Shown here piece after piece: positions 52,739 through 62,724 of a DNA stretch of 64,000 bases. The stretch is from Rhodospirillales bacterium (lineage in GTDB: Bacteria; Pseudomonadota; Alphaproteobacteria; Rhodospirillales; Defluviicoccaceae). The stretch covers positions 1 to 64,000 of the forward strand of contig JAEULH010000087.1 in the NCBI GenBank assembly GCA_016793925.1. The letters are read 5' to 3'. The position numbers and the translations under genes are program-made. The notes below the pieces were generated by a model that made no database searches, was not told where the DNA came from, and saw only the letters and a list, made by a program, of their open reading frames with translations. The number at the start of each line of letters is the position of its first letter. Within the stretch, counting starts at the first letter, position 1.

Positions 52739-53914
52739 TCACCTCACCTCACCGCCCGTTTCTATGCCGGCTTTCAGTATATTGCCAGGTATTTGCCGAA
52801 GCCTGCGCTTGTCATTTTCTACCCGTTCAAGGCGCCAAAGCGCCACGTCATTGATCTGGTCCCCAGCAGCATCGACCAACGCCGCTACCCACTCTTCATC
52901 ATGCGTGGAGACGAACATTTGGCAGTCCTGCTGACGCGCCATAGCGATTATGGCCCGCCAAAGTGACCCCTTATGTTTGTGAAACAGCCCGTTCTCCATT
53001 TCGTCCACGATAACAACAGAGCGGGGCCGCGACGCAACGGCCAACATCACGCCGAGGATTCGGTTAATCCCACCCGAGACGAGATTGACTGGCAGCTTTG
53101 CCGGTACATCGCGAAGCGTAGCGTGGATCACAGGGAGCCCTCCTGAAACCTCGATGTTCAGGTCTTCGATCCAGGGATATTCGCGCACGAAAAGCTTCAC
53201 GAAATCGCGCTCGCGTCTGTTCCGGCTAAGTTCGGAGAACCTTGCGGCATTCTCGGCAGCACCAACACCTTGGTTGGCGCCGAAGAAGAAGAAGTCTGGA
53301 AGATCCTCCAACGACGCACCAAGCTGGATGCCTTGCGCCGTAATCAGTGGACTGGAGCGATGTTCCCTGCCCTGAGCATCGCGCCAAACGAACACGAGCG
53401 GGGCGACCGCACTGGGTTCGCCACCTGCCCCCGTCGGCGGAGCCGAGTCACCTGATGCGCCCTGCAAGGGGATAAGTAGCTGGCCCTCGCCGCGCGAGAT
53501 GTGCAGCGACCGCGCCTCCGGGCCGCTTCCTCGAAGTTCGATCGCGATGCCCCGGTTCCAGTCGAGCCGATGGAAGTAATCCCGCCACATGGCCTCTTCG
53601 ATTGCCTTCATGGCGCCCGCCACCGCCACATCAAGCCCGCGTTGCAACCTCAGCCGAACGCTGACCTCGATATTGCTGGACAATGCAAGGAAGAGAGCCT
53701 CAAAAAGCGCAGTTTTCCCAGCCCCATTGTCGCCAACCACGATGTTGAAGCGGCAGCACTCTTGGATATCGAGCTGAGCGAAGCACCGGAAGTTCCTAAT
53801 TCTGATCGCATCGATCATGAGGAATCCGCTTGGCTCATAAACATTCTCGTCTTCAGCGCGGACATTAGCAGCTTGGAAATTTCCAACTGCGTCAGGATTG
53901 CTCTTATCACCCAT
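52739..53914 (-). CDS. OLD-like AAA ATPase (AAA_15/21 type)
   Basis: ATPase with an ABC/SMC-like head (391 aa). Walker A is GDNGAGKT (61-68) after IDAIRIRNFRCFAQLDI, the ABC-signature-like segment is NLVSGGINRILGVML (278-292), Walker B is VVIVDEMENG (300-309) and the H-loop is VSTHDEE (His338). The likely core begins at ATG 53818 (MIDAIRIRNFRCF); the longer start at 53914 adds 32 residues of uncertain origin. The next gene is the TOPRIM protein. Together they resemble split OLD or PARIS (AriA/AriB) systems. A lower-GC, accessory-type gene next to a dead IS. Confidence 0.8.
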   Translation of the reverse strand: MGDKSNPDAVGNFQAANVRAEDENVYEPSGFLMIDAIRIRNFRCFAQLDIQECCRFNIVVGDNGAGKTALFEALFLALSSNIEVSVRLRLQRGLDVAVAGAMKAIEEAMWRDYFHRLDWNRGIAIELRGSGPEARSLHISRGEGQLLIPLQGASGDSAPPTGAGGEPSAVAPLVFVWRDAQGREHRSSPLITAQGIQLGASLEDLPDFFFFGANQGVGAAENAARFSELSRNRRERDFVKLFVREYPWIEDLNIEVSGGLPVIHATLRDVPAKLPVNLVSGGINRILGVMLAVASRPRSVVIVDEMENGLFHKHKGSLWRAIIAMARQQDCQMFVSTHDEEWVAALVDAAGDQINDVALWRLERVENDKRRLRQIPGNILKAGIETGGEVR

Positions 53915-54090
53915 TCGTCAGAATGGGTACGGGAAAGAAGATGGAAGGAAGATTCGCCTAAAACGACCGGGCTGGTCAACGCGGTGGCGCCGCCGTAGAA
54001 ACGCGGTGGCCGCCGCCGGAGAAGAGACCCTGCGGGGCGCAGTCGAGACCGGTCGAGGGGCCGGTCCGGAACAAGGGGGGGAGGAGCAGC

Positions 54091-55059
54091 ATGGCCGCAC
54101 TGGTCACCGGCGTCGCCGGGTTCATCGGCTTCCACGTTGCCCACGCCCTCGCCGCTCGCGGCGAGGCGGTGATCGGCATCGACAGCATGCAGCGCAGTCA
54201 TAACCCGGCGCTGACAGAGGGGCGGCGCAAGGCGCTGGCCGGGATCGAAGGCTTCACCTTCGCGCAGGTCGACGTGGCCGACGCGGGCGCGATGGAAAGG
54301 CTGTTCAAGGAACACCCGGACATCGACCGGATCGTCCACCTCGCCGGCCAGGCGGGCGTGCGCTACTCGGTCGAGAACCCGTACATCTACCTGCGCAACA
54401 ACATCGAGGCGTTCGTCGTCCTGCTCGAGACCTGCCGCGCGCTGCCGGCGCTCAAGCACCTGGCCTACGCATCGTCGTCGTCCGTTTACGGCGCCAATGC
54501 CAAGCTGCCGTTCTCGATCGAGGACAGGACCGACAGCCCCGTCTCGCTGTACGGGGCGACGAAAAAGGCGATGGAGGTGATCGGCCACTCCCACGCGCGG
54601 ATGTACGGGCTCAGGCTGTCCGGCCTGCGCTTCTTTACGGTGTACGGGCCGTGGGGCCGGCCCGACATGGCAGCGTACATGTTTACCGAGAAGATCATCG
54701 CCGGCACACCGATCCAGGTCTACAACCGCGGGGAGATGCGCCGCGACTTCACCTACATCGACGATATCGTCGCCGGCATTCTCGGCTGTCTCGATCGTCC
54801 GCCCGCGGCCGGCGTCCATCGGGTCTACAACCTCGGCAACAACCGCAGCGAGGACCTGACGGATTTCATCGCCGCCATCGAGCGGGCCGCCGGGCGCAAG
54901 GCGATCGTCGAATACCTGCCGATGCAGCCCGGCGACATGACCGAGACCTACGCCGACATCGAAGCGTCGCGCCGTGACTTCGGCTTTGCGCCGCAGATCG
55001 GCATCGGCGAGGGCATGGCCCGGTTCGTCGCCTGGTATCGCGATTACTATCGGCTCTGA
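54091..55059 (+). CDS. NAD-dependent sugar-nucleotide epimerase (LpsL/CapI-like)
   Basis: Extended SDR enzyme (322 aa) of the UDP-glucuronate 4-epimerase group. The NAD loop GVAGFIGFHVAHALAARG, HLAGQAGVRYSVENPYIY, ASSSSVYG and the catalytic Tyr154-x3-Lys158 (SLYGATKKA) are present. RFFTVYGPWGRPDMAA marks the LpsL/GalE-like UDP-sugar group. It makes UDP-galacturonate or a related sugar for polysaccharide. A GGGGGGAGGAGC site precedes the ATG. It converges with the acyl-CoA synthetase (12-base overlap of ends). Confidence 0.9.
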   Translation: MAALVTGVAGFIGFHVAHALAARGEAVIGIDSMQRSHNPALTEGRRKALAGIEGFTFAQVDVADAGAMERLFKEHPDIDRIVHLAGQAGVRYSVENPYIYLRNNIEAFVVLLETCRALPALKHLAYASSSSVYGANAKLPFSIEDRTDSPVSLYGATKKAMEVIGHSHARMYGLRLSGLRFFTVYGPWGRPDMAAYMFTEKIIAGTPIQVYNRGEMRRDFTYIDDIVAGILGCLDRPPAAGVHRVYNLGNNRSEDLTDFIAAIERAAGRKAIVEYLPMQPGDMTETYADIEASRRDFGFAPQIGIGEGMARFVAWYRDYYRL

Positions 55060-56906
55060 GAGGTCGCCTGTGAGGCCGTCGGCGCGCTCGGCCGGGCGTA
55101 GAGCTCCTCGAGCAGGTCGCGGTAGACCGTCGTGATGACGTGACGGCGCAGTTTCAGGGTGGGCGTGAGCTGGCCGTTGTCGACGCCGAACGCGACCTGG
55201 ATGAGGGCGAACCGGCGCACCCGCTCGATGACGGAGAGGCACTTGTTGACGTCGCCGATCGCCTCGGCGATCGCCTGGTGGAACGCATCGTCATCGACCA
55301 GGACAGCGATGTCGGTCGGCTTTCCCTGCTGCGCCGCCCACTGCTTCGCCCAGCCGGCCTCCGGGACGATGAGGGCGACCAGGTGCGGCCTGCGATCGCC
55401 ATAGACCATGGCCTGAGCGATTTCCGGGCGCAACGTGAGCGCGCCCTCGATCCGCGCCGGCGACAGGTTGTCGCCGCCCGAATTGACGATAATGTCCTTC
55501 TTGCGATCGGTGATGCAGATGTGGCCGTCCTCGTCGATCCGGCCGATGTCGCCGGTGTGCAGCCAGCCGTCGCGGACCACCTCTCGGGTCGCCTCCTCCA
55601 GATGCCAGTAGCCCTTCATGATCATTTTGCCGCGCACGAGGATCTCGCCGTCCTCGGCGATGCGCGCATCCACGCCCGCCAGCGGCGGGCCGACGGTATG
55701 CAGCTTGGCCCGGCCGGGCCGGTTGACGCTGATCAAAGGCGAGGCCTCCGTTTGCCCATAGCCCTGGACCAGCGGCAGGCCAAGCGCGACGAAGAATGAA
55801 GCGACCTCTCCGTTGAGCGGCGCGCCTCCGGACACCATCGCCCGGATGCGGCCGCCGAAGCGCGCGCGCACGGTTCGGCGGACGAGGCGATCGAGCGCCC
55901 AGTCGAGGAGCTTGTCGCCCAGCGTCAGGCTTTGCGGCTGTTCGAGCCTGCGCTTGCCGATCGCCAGGGCGCGGTCGAACAAGCGCTGGCGCAGGCCGCC
56001 CTGCTTGCGCACGGCGAGCATGATGCGGCTCTGCAGGATTTCGTAGAAGCGGGGCACCGCGGCGATGATCGTCGGCCGCGCCTCGAGCATGTTGGCCGCG
56101 ACCTTGTCGATCGACTCGCCGTAGTAGATTTCAGCGCCCAGGGCGATGGGGACGAACTGTCCGACCGTGTGCTCGAACGCGTGCGAGAGCGGAAGGAACG
56201 ACAGGAACACGTCGTTGCCGGGCCCGATGTCCTGGATGATTTCGATCGCCCCGGCGCAGTTGTGGAGAATGGCCTGGTGCTGGAGCATGACGCCTTTTGG
56301 CGCGCCGCCGGTGCCCGAGGTGTAGATGATGCAGGCGACATCGGTCGATGCGATCTTTTCGGCGTCGCTGAGCACGTTGCTGTGGTCGCATTCGCCGCGC
56401 GCGACGACCGCGTCCCAGGCGAGCACGTCGACGCTGAGGTGTTGGCGCAGGGAGGGCGGCTCCATGACGATGACGAAGGACACGCTCGCCAGCCGGTTGG
56501 CCGCTTCGAGCAGCGTCTGCGCCAGCCGCGAGGTCGAGACGATCACCCCCTTGGCGCCGCTGTTTTCGAGAATGTGGCGATAGTCGTCGCAGGTGTTCGT
56601 CGTGTAGGCGGGCACCGTGATCGCGCCGGCGGCCATGATCGCCAAGTCGGCGATCAGCCACTCCGGCCTGTTCTCCGCGACGACGATGACCCGGTCGCCG
56701 CGCTCCACGCCAATCGCCCGCAAGCCGCGAGCGAGACCGCAGACACGGGCGGCGACGTCGCGCCAGCTCAGCGGCCGGTAGCGGCCGTCGCGCTTTGCCC
56801 ACAGCAGCGGCCGCTCCCCGAAGCGGTCGGCCTGGACGAAAAACATGGTGACGAGGTTTGGCCAGGCTGTCTCCGCCGGTGGAGCAGAAGCACGGCTGTG
56901 CGACAC
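55047..56906 (-). CDS. Long-chain acyl-CoA synthetase
   Basis: AMP-forming fatty-acid:CoA ligase (about 619 aa). The P-loop is IIYTSGTGGAPKGVM, and FLPLSHAFEHTVGQ, VQGYGQTEASPL, YWHLEEATREVVRDGWLHTGDIG and ICITDRKKDIIVNSGGDNLSP are all in order. The start is unsure: GTG 56906 (VSHSRASAPPAETAW) fits the usual 600-residue N-terminus; an ATG at 56849 is the alternative. A frame to 57137 would overlap pepF antisense and is rejected. Divergent from pepF. Confidence 0.88.
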   Translation of the reverse strand: MSHSRASAPPAETAWPNLVTMFFVQADRFGERPLLWAKRDGRYRPLSWRDVAARVCGLARGLRAIGVERGDRVIVVAENRPEWLIADLAIMAAGAITVPAYTTNTCDDYRHILENSGAKGVIVSTSRLAQTLLEAANRLASVSFVIVMEPPSLRQHLSVDVLAWDAVVARGECDHSNVLSDAEKIASTDVACIIYTSGTGGAPKGVMLQHQAILHNCAGAIEIIQDIGPGNDVFLSFLPLSHAFEHTVGQFVPIALGAEIYYGESIDKVAANMLEARPTIIAAVPRFYEILQSRIMLAVRKQGGLRQRLFDRALAIGKRRLEQPQSLTLGDKLLDWALDRLVRRTVRARFGGRIRAMVSGGAPLNGEVASFFVALGLPLVQGYGQTEASPLISVNRPGRAKLHTVGPPLAGVDARIAEDGEILVRGKMIMKGYWHLEEATREVVRDGWLHTGDIGRIDEDGHICITDRKKDIIVNSGGDNLSPARIEGALTLRPEIAQAMVYGDRRPHLVALIVPEAGWAKQWAAQQGKPTDIAVLVDDDAFHQAIAEAIGDVNKCLSVIERVRRFALIQVAFGVDNGQLTPTLKLRRHVITTVYRDLLEELYARPSAPTASQATSQSR

Positions 56907-56985
56907 GGTGTACGGCCCCCAATAACCGTTGCCGGGTTCATCCTGCCCCCTTATATGCGCAGCGAGACCAAAAGGGGAAAAACAT

Positions 56986-58788
56986 ATGCTCGAGAGCTCT
57001 GCTGCGCTGGCGCCCGAGGCGAAAGCGGCGTCGGCGCCGCCGGTGTGGGATTTTGCCGACCTGTACGACGGTCCCGACGCGGCCGCGCTGGATGCGGATC
57101 TGCAAGCGGCGCTGGCGGAGGCGAAAGCCTTCAACACCGACTACGCCGGTCGTCTGTCCGCAATCGATGGCGCCGGCCTCGGGCAGGCCATCCTCCGCTA
57201 CGAGGCGCTGTTCGAACGCCTCAACAAGGCCATGAGTTTCGCCCAGCTCTGGTACGCGGCCGACATGGCGGATCCCGCCCGCGGCCGTTTCCTGCAGACC
57301 CTGCAGGAGCGCTACAACGAGGTCTCGGCCGAGACCCTGTTTTTCACCCTGGAGATCAACCATCTCGGCGACGATGTCCTCGACGCGAAGCGGGGTGACG
57401 GGATCGTACGGCGCTATGCGCCGTGGCTGGCCGACGTTCGCCAGTATAAGCCGCACCAGCTTTCCGACGAGGTCGAGGCGATCCTCCATGACAAGAGCGT
57501 CACCGGCGCACGCGCCTGGATGCGACTGTTCGACCAGACCATCGCCGAGCTGAATTTCCCCGTCGACGGCAAGCAGTTGTCATTGGCCGATGTCCTGAAC
57601 CGGCTGGACAACCCCGACGAGACGGCGCGGCGCACCGCGGCGAAGGCGCTGGGTCAAGGCCTCGGCAAGCGCGCGGATGTCTTTGCGCTGATCGTCAACA
57701 CGCTGGCGAAGGACAAGGAGATCGACGACAAGTGGCGCAGGTATCCGCATCCGGTGTCCTTTCGCAACCTGACCAACAAGGTCGAGGACGAGGTCGTCGA
57801 AGCGCTCGTCGAGGCGATCCGGGGCGCCTATGACGAGCTGGCCCACCGCTACTACCGGCTGAAGGCCGGCTGGTTCAATCGCGACGTCCTCGACTACTGG
57901 GACCGGAACGCGCCGCTGCCGGGCGACGAAAACCGCGTCTATTCCTGGGACGAGGCCCGCGCGATCGTGCTCGATTCCTTCGGCCGCTTCGACCCGCGCA
58001 TGGCCAAGACGGCGGAGCGCTTTTTCGCGCGGCCCTGGATCGACGCCGCGCCCCGGCCCGGCAAGGATCCGGGCGCCTTCTGTCACCCGGTCGTTCCGTC
58101 GGTCCACCCTTACGTCCTGATGAACTTCTACGGCCGCTCCCGCGACGTGATGACCCTGGCGCACGAGTTGGGCCACGGGATCCATCAGATCATGGCCGCC
58201 GAGCAGGGCATGCTGATGGCGGACACCCCGCTGACGCTGGCGGAAACGGCGTCGGTGTTCGGCGAGATGCTGGTGTTCCGCGCGCTCCTCGACCAGCAGC
58301 GCGACAAGCGCGCGCGCCGGCGGCTGTTGGCCAGCAAGGTGGAGAGCATGCTCAACACCGTCGTTCGCCAGGTCGCCTTCCACGAGTTCGAGAAGCGGGT
58401 GCACGAAGAACGTCGGCGCGGCGAACTGGCGACGACCCGGATCGGCGACATTTGGCTCGACGTGCAGCGCGAGAGCCTCGGCCCGGCGATGCGCTTCGAC
58501 GAAGAGTACCGCCACTACTGGACCTACATCCCGCACTTCATTCATTCCCCGTTCTACGTCTACGCCTACGCCTTCGGCGACTGCCTCGTGAACTCGCTCT
58601 ACCAGGTCTATCGCGAAGGCGCGCCCGGCTTCGCTGACAAGTATTTCGCCATGCTGCGCGCGGGGGGCACCCTGCGCCATGACGAGTTGCTCGCTCCCTT
58701 CGGCCTGGCGCCGGGGGATCCCACCTTCTGGCGCCGCGGCCTGGACGTGATTGTCGGCTTCATCGACGAGTTGGAGGATCTCGATTGA
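56986..58788 (+). CDS. pepF: Oligoendopeptidase F (M3 family metallopeptidase)
   Basis: Cytosolic zinc peptidase (600 aa) that degrades short peptides. The zinc site is His393-Glu394-x-x-His397 (LAHELGHGIH) with the third ligand Glu in the downstream LAETASVFGEM. The C-terminal HYWTYIPHFIHSPFYVYAYAFGDCLV is typical of PepF. ATG 56986 has an AAAGGGGAAAA site; an upstream in-frame ATG is poorly placed. Its stop overlaps the TTG start of the next gene. Confidence 0.93.
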   Translation: MLESSAALAPEAKAASAPPVWDFADLYDGPDAAALDADLQAALAEAKAFNTDYAGRLSAIDGAGLGQAILRYEALFERLNKAMSFAQLWYAADMADPARGRFLQTLQERYNEVSAETLFFTLEINHLGDDVLDAKRGDGIVRRYAPWLADVRQYKPHQLSDEVEAILHDKSVTGARAWMRLFDQTIAELNFPVDGKQLSLADVLNRLDNPDETARRTAAKALGQGLGKRADVFALIVNTLAKDKEIDDKWRRYPHPVSFRNLTNKVEDEVVEALVEAIRGAYDELAHRYYRLKAGWFNRDVLDYWDRNAPLPGDENRVYSWDEARAIVLDSFGRFDPRMAKTAERFFARPWIDAAPRPGKDPGAFCHPVVPSVHPYVLMNFYGRSRDVMTLAHELGHGIHQIMAAEQGMLMADTPLTLAETASVFGEMLVFRALLDQQRDKRARRRLLASKVESMLNTVVRQVAFHEFEKRVHEERRRGELATTRIGDIWLDVQRESLGPAMRFDEEYRHYWTYIPHFIHSPFYVYAYAFGDCLVNSLYQVYREGAPGFADKYFAMLRAGGTLRHDELLAPFGLAPGDPTFWRRGLDVIVGFIDELEDLD

Positions 58789-60203
58789 GCACGCCGGACA
58801 TACCGGTGCGCCCGACCGCCCCTCTCGCCGGCGTGGCGCCCGGTGAGCCCGCGGCGGGCGGCGGCGGCGAGGGCGACAGCCTCGGCGGCCGGCTGAAACG
58901 CTACGCGCGGGTCGGCACGACCGTCGGCGGCCTTGCCGCGCGCTTCGCCGGGAACCGGATGTTCGGCCTTGCGATCGACCGGCCCGAGCATGCCGCCGAA
59001 CTGACGGCGGCGCTCGGCGGCCTCAAGGGGCCGCTGATGAAGGTCGCACAGATCCTGGCGACGGTGCCCGATCTCCTGCCCCAGGAATACACCGCCGAGC
59101 TTGCGCAGTTGCAGACCAACGCGCCGGCCATGGGCTGGCCCTTCGTCAAGCGGCGGATGACCGCGGAACTCGGCGCCGGTTGGCAGGGCCGCTTTGCGGC
59201 CTTCTCGCACGAGGCGGCGGCCGCAGCGTCGCTGGGCCAGGTTCATCAGGCCGAGAGCCACGACGGCCGTCGGCTGGCGTGCAAGCTGCAGTACCCGGAC
59301 ATGACCTCCGCGGTCGAGGCCGACCTGCGGCAGCTCCGCGTCATCTTCTCGATCTATCGCCGCTACGACAAGGCGATCGACCCGTCCAACATCCACGTCG
59401 AGCTCATGGCGCGGCTTCGCGAGGAGCTCGACTACCGCCGGGAGGCGCGCAACATGGCGCTTTACGGCGAGATGCTGGGCGGTGAGCCCGGTGTCCACGT
59501 CCCCGAGCCGCTGCCGGAGCTTTCGACGGACCGTCTGCTGACCATGACCTGGCTCGACGGCGAGCCGATCCTCCGCTTCGTCGATCACCATTTGGATGCT
59601 CGCAACGAGGTTGCGCACAACATGTTCCGCACCTGGTACGTGCCGTTCTACGACTACGGCGTGCTCCACGGCGACCCGCATCTCGGCAACTACACGGTCC
59701 GCGACGACCGCTCCATCAATCTGCTCGACTTCGGTTGCATCCGCATTTTCAGACCGGCGTTCATCCGGGCGGTGATCGATCTGTATTGGGCGCTGCTGAA
59801 CAAGGACGACGACCTCGCCGCCCACGCCTACACGACCTGGGGCTTCAAGGATCTCAATCGCGAGATGATGCAGATCCTCAACCAGTGGGCGAGTTTCCTC
59901 TACCGCCCGCTGATGCAGGACAAGGTTCAGCGGATCCAGGAGGACGGCGGCGTCATGTACGGCGCGCAGGTTGCTGGCAAGGTCCAGCGCGAACTCCGCG
60001 AGGCCGGCGGGATTGCACCGCCGCGGGAGTTCGTCCTGATGGATCGCGCCGCGATCGGACTGGGCAGCGTCTTTACCCGCCTCGGCGCCGAAGTGAATTG
60101 GCACACGCTGTTCCATGAGCTGATCCAGGGCTTCGACGTCGACGCCCTGGAAGCGCGCCAGGCAGCGGCGTTGCAGGCCGCCGGCTTGCCGCTGCCGGAG
60201 TAG
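58785..60203 (+). CDS. ABC1/AarF-family kinase-like protein
   Basis: Atypical kinase of the UbiB/ADCK group (472 aa) linked to quinone synthesis and lipid homeostasis. The [20 protein letters not shown] segment replaces the usual KxGQ motif, and HGDPHLGNY and [10 protein letters not shown] are the catalytic-loop and DFG equivalents. The start is TTG 58785, overlapping the pepF stop; no better start precedes LKRYARVG. An N-terminal Pro/Gly-rich tail precedes the fold. No ubiquinone genes lie next to it. Confidence 0.85.
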   Translation: MSTPDIPVRPTAPLAGVAPGEPAAGGGGEGDSLGGRLKRYARVGTTVGGLAARFAGNRMFGLAIDRPEHAAELTAALGGLKGPLMKVAQILATVPDLLPQEYTAELAQLQTNAPAMGWPFVKRRMTAELGAGWQGRFAAFSHEAAAAASLGQVHQAESHDGRRLACKLQYPDMTSAVEADLRQLRVIFSIYRRYDKAIDPSNIHVELMARLREELDYRREARNMALYGEMLGGEPGVHVPEPLPELSTDRLLTMTWLDGEPILRFVDHHLDARNEVAHNMFRTWYVPFYDYGVLHGDPHLGNYTVRDDRSINLLDFGCIRIFRPAFIRAVIDLYWALLNKDDDLAAHAYTTWGFKDLNREMMQILNQWASFLYRPLMQDKVQRIQEDGGVMYGAQVAGKVQRELREAGGIAPPREFVLMDRAAIGLGSVFTRLGAEVNWHTLFHELIQGFDVDALEARQAAALQAAGLPLPE

Positions 60204-60243
60204 GGCGCAGCGGTCGCGCTGGGCGGCGCAGGGGGAGGGAAGC

Positions 60244-60570
60244 ATGATCATCACCACCACGGACGGCATCGAAGGCATGCGGATCAGCGATTATCTCGGC
60301 GTCGTCGGCGGCGAGGCGGTCATGGGTACGAACGTCTTCCGCGACTTTTTCGCCGGCATTCGCGACGTCGTCGGCGGTCGTTCGGGGTCCTACGAGAAGG
60401 AACTGCGCCGGGCGCGGACCATGGCGTTGGAAGAGATGGCCGAGAAAGCCGAGAAACTCGGCGCCGACGCGGTCGTCGCCGTTGACCTCGACTACGAGCA
60501 TCTCGGCACCGGCGACCGCTCCATGCTGATGGTCAGCGCCAACGGCACGGCGGTGAAGCTCGCCCGGTAG
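60244..60570 (+). CDS. YbjQ-family protein (DUF74)
   Basis: A 108-residue cytosolic protein of the YbjQ/DUF74 family, which forms oligomeric rings and has been called heavy-metal-binding without firm biochemical proof. The start [21 protein letters not shown] and the helix [30 protein letters not shown] match. GGGAGGGAAGC precedes the ATG. It follows the ABC1-type gene by 40 bases. The dyad-rich stretch after its stop may terminate it. Confidence 0.88.
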   Translation: MIITTTDGIEGMRISDYLGVVGGEAVMGTNVFRDFFAGIRDVVGGRSGSYEKELRRARTMALEEMAEKAEKLGADAVVAVDLDYEHLGTGDRSMLMVSANGTAVKLAR

Positions 60571-60587
60571 GCTCAACCTGACCGGGT

Positions 60588-60665
60588 CATGGCGTCCACC
60601 CTCACCCGCCCGCTCCGCGGGCCCCTCACTCTCCCGCTGTGGGCGGGAGAGGGTCGGGATGAGGG
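60588..60665. repeat. REP-like palindromic element, possible two-way terminator
   Basis: Two GC-rich stem-loops lie between convergent genes: GCCCGC-TCC-GCGGGC at 60608-60622 and CTCTCCCGC-N5-GCGGGAGAG at 60629-60651. Flanking words CCCTCACCC and GGGATGAGGGC extend the symmetry. This layout resembles dispersed intergenic palindromes common in alphaproteobacteria. A T-tract is absent, so its role as terminator is inferred from position. Confidence 0.6.
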
Positions 60666-60730
60666 CATTGCTTCCGGCGCGTGACGAGCCAGTGCCGGCT
60701 GCAATCGGAAGCCGGGCCGGCGGGTCGCCG

Positions 60731-61750
60731 CTACCCGCTGAAGAAAATTCCGCGGCAGGCCGGGGGCAGGTCGGCAAAGTCGAACCTGCGTCTGGAGCCT
60801 GTTGCCGGCGGGCCGGCCTTCGGCTGCGCTTCGGCTGAGAACCACCAGTCGAGGCCGCTGTCACAGCCATCGCCTGCCGGCAACGGTTCCTGGGCGAGGC
60901 AGGCCGTATCTCCCGGCGGGCAGCGCAGGCGCACGTGGAAGTGGGAGGTGTGGCCCCACCACGGGCGGATCTTCGCCAGCCACGCCCGGTCCTTGCCGGC
61001 TTCGGCGCAGGCGGCCCGCTTGATCGCCGGATTGACGAAAATTCGTTCGACCTCGGGGAAACTGGCCGCGGTGCGCAGGAGGCGGAGCTGGCGACTGCTC
61101 CATACCGACCTGTCCACCGTCATGGTGTTGACAGCGACCATGCTGGTCGCGCTCATCGTTTCCCGCTCGTCCGCGCTCAGTCGCCGCGCGGGCGCAGGCG
61201 TAAACCAGATGTCGGCGTCGAGGCCGATCTGGTGACTGGCGTGGCCGGTCAGGATCGGGCCACCGCGGGGCTGCGCCATGTCGCCGACGAGAAGCCCGGG
61301 CCAGCCGTCGGCGCGAGCCTTTTTCGCGAACGCCTGGATGAACGCGATCAGCTCCGGGTGGCCGTAGTACCGCTTGCGCGAAAGGCGCATGACCTGATAG
61401 CCGGTCCCGACTGCCGGCAGGGCGACGGCGCCGCCGAGGCAGCCTCGGGCGTACCCTCCGATCGCTCGCGCCGGTGCCGGCGCCGGTGCGCTGATCGCGC
61501 CCCAGTCGGGAACGATGGCGGCCTGGGCTTCGGCGGCGCGAGCCGGATGTGCGAGGAAGGCGGCCAGGAGGAGCGCCAGCGCCGCCGCCGCGACCGGAGC
61601 CAGCGCCGCCCGGCGTAAATACCGGCGTCCCCGTCGGGCGAAGTCCAAGGTCGAGACTGTCTGCAATAGCCGAGCCCCCAAAGCCTGTGCAGAGGAGCGG
61701 GGCGGTCCCCACCCGCGCCGCCGCGCGAATTCTACATGATCTCGCCACAT
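60731..61750 (-). CDS. mepA: Penicillin-insensitive murein endopeptidase
   Basis: Periplasmic LAS-type metallo-endopeptidase that cuts D-Ala-meso-DAP crosslinks of peptidoglycan. The key zinc-site motifs GHASHQIGLDADIWFTP and HTSHFHVRLRCP are present and the family ending with a cluster of cysteines (CPPGDTACL and CDSGLDWWF) also fits. The stretch ALAPVAAAALALLLAAFLAHPARA is the signal peptide; the true start may be later than ATG 61750. Single gene, convergent with YbjQ. Confidence 0.9.
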   Translation of the reverse strand: MWRDHVEFARRRGWGPPRSSAQALGARLLQTVSTLDFARRGRRYLRRAALAPVAAAALALLLAAFLAHPARAAEAQAAIVPDWGAISAPAPAPARAIGGYARGCLGGAVALPAVGTGYQVMRLSRKRYYGHPELIAFIQAFAKKARADGWPGLLVGDMAQPRGGPILTGHASHQIGLDADIWFTPAPARRLSADERETMSATSMVAVNTMTVDRSVWSSRQLRLLRTAASFPEVERIFVNPAIKRAACAEAGKDRAWLAKIRPWWGHTSHFHVRLRCPPGDTACLAQEPLPAGDGCDSGLDWWFSAEAQPKAGPPATGSRRRFDFADLPPACRGIFFSG

Positions 61751-61821
61751 CCCGCAGCGGCGCTCGAGCGCGCTTGCGCGTCCTGCCGCTTCCTGCCCGT
61801 GGCTTCGAGGCCGGTTCGTCC

Positions 61822-62550
61822 TCAGCGCGCCAGCGCATACTCGAGGGTGGCGACGACGCGCACCGTCTTATTGATCTGACGGCTCTCCGTCTCTCCCGGC
61901 GCGTCGTCGCGGGGGAGAATCTGGAACAGGCCCTGGCTGGCGGTGCGAATGCCGCCGAGGTGGCTTGCCGAGTCGGTGGCGAACTGCTCGGCGGCGGCGC
62001 GGGCGTTTCGCGTCGCTTCCGCGATCATCCCGGGCTTGATCGCGTTCAATCCGGTAAAGACATAGGCGGGCCCTGCCGCCGGCCCGTCGCCGGAGAGGAC
62101 GACGCCGCGGGCGACGAGGTCGCCGACCTTCTGGCTTGCCGCAGCGATCCGATCGACCTCCGGCGAGCGGACCATCAGGGTCTGGGCGACGATGAACCGA
62201 CTTTCGACCGGGCCGGATCGATAGGCCTGCGCGAGAAGGTCGGTGACCTCGATGCTTTGGACCGCGATCTCCTCCCGCCCGATCCCGGCCTGGCCGAGAA
62301 AGGCGGCGATGGTCGTGGCGTCGGCCGCGATCTTCGCCTGCGCCTCGTCGAGTGCGTTGCTGGTGGCGACGAAGCGCATCGGCCAGAGCGCGAGATCGGC
62401 CTTCACGTCCCGCTCGGCGAGACCCTTCACCGCGACCGTGCGCTCGCCGGTGCGGACCTCCCGCAGTCCGTCGGCGATGACCCAGGCGGCAACCACCATA
62501 CCGGCCGCAAGAACGGCGGCTGCGACCAGCGCGGACAGGAAAGGTCTCAT
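61822..62550 (-). CDS. SIMPL-domain (DUF541) envelope protein
   Basis: Periplasmic or membrane-anchored protein (242 aa) of the SIMPL/DUF541 family. An N-terminal helix (FLSALVAAAVLAAGMVVAAWVI) is followed by VAVKGLAERDVKADLALWPM and RNARAAAEQFATDSASHLGG, both typical. The C-terminal TVRVVATLEYAL completes the fold. The family is linked to stress and membrane integrity but has no proven reaction. No close operon partner: mepA ends 72 bases away in the same direction with its own signal. Confidence 0.86.
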   Translation of the reverse strand: MRPFLSALVAAAVLAAGMVVAAWVIADGLREVRTGERTVAVKGLAERDVKADLALWPMRFVATSNALDEAQAKIAADATTIAAFLGQAGIGREEIAVQSIEVTDLLAQAYRSGPVESRFIVAQTLMVRSPEVDRIAAASQKVGDLVARGVVLSGDGPAAGPAYVFTGLNAIKPGMIAEATRNARAAAEQFATDSASHLGGIRTASQGLFQILPRDDAPGETESRQINKTVRVVATLEYALAR

Positions 62551-62724
62551 CCGAAATGTCCCAGAGCGTGAAAGGTCCCAGAGCGTAAGCGAACGGCGAC
62601 GCCTTCAAGACGCGACCTTCTTCAATACGAAACCTTCGCGACGACGGCAACGACGAGCAGCCCCGGTATGACCTGCGAAATTTCAACCATAAATACTCAT
62701 TAAAATAATGACTGAATTTTAAAG

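Noticed and set aside
53815-55242. A 475-codon minus-strand frame across the epimerase
   Set aside because: Antisense of an enzyme with intact cofactor and catalytic motifs.
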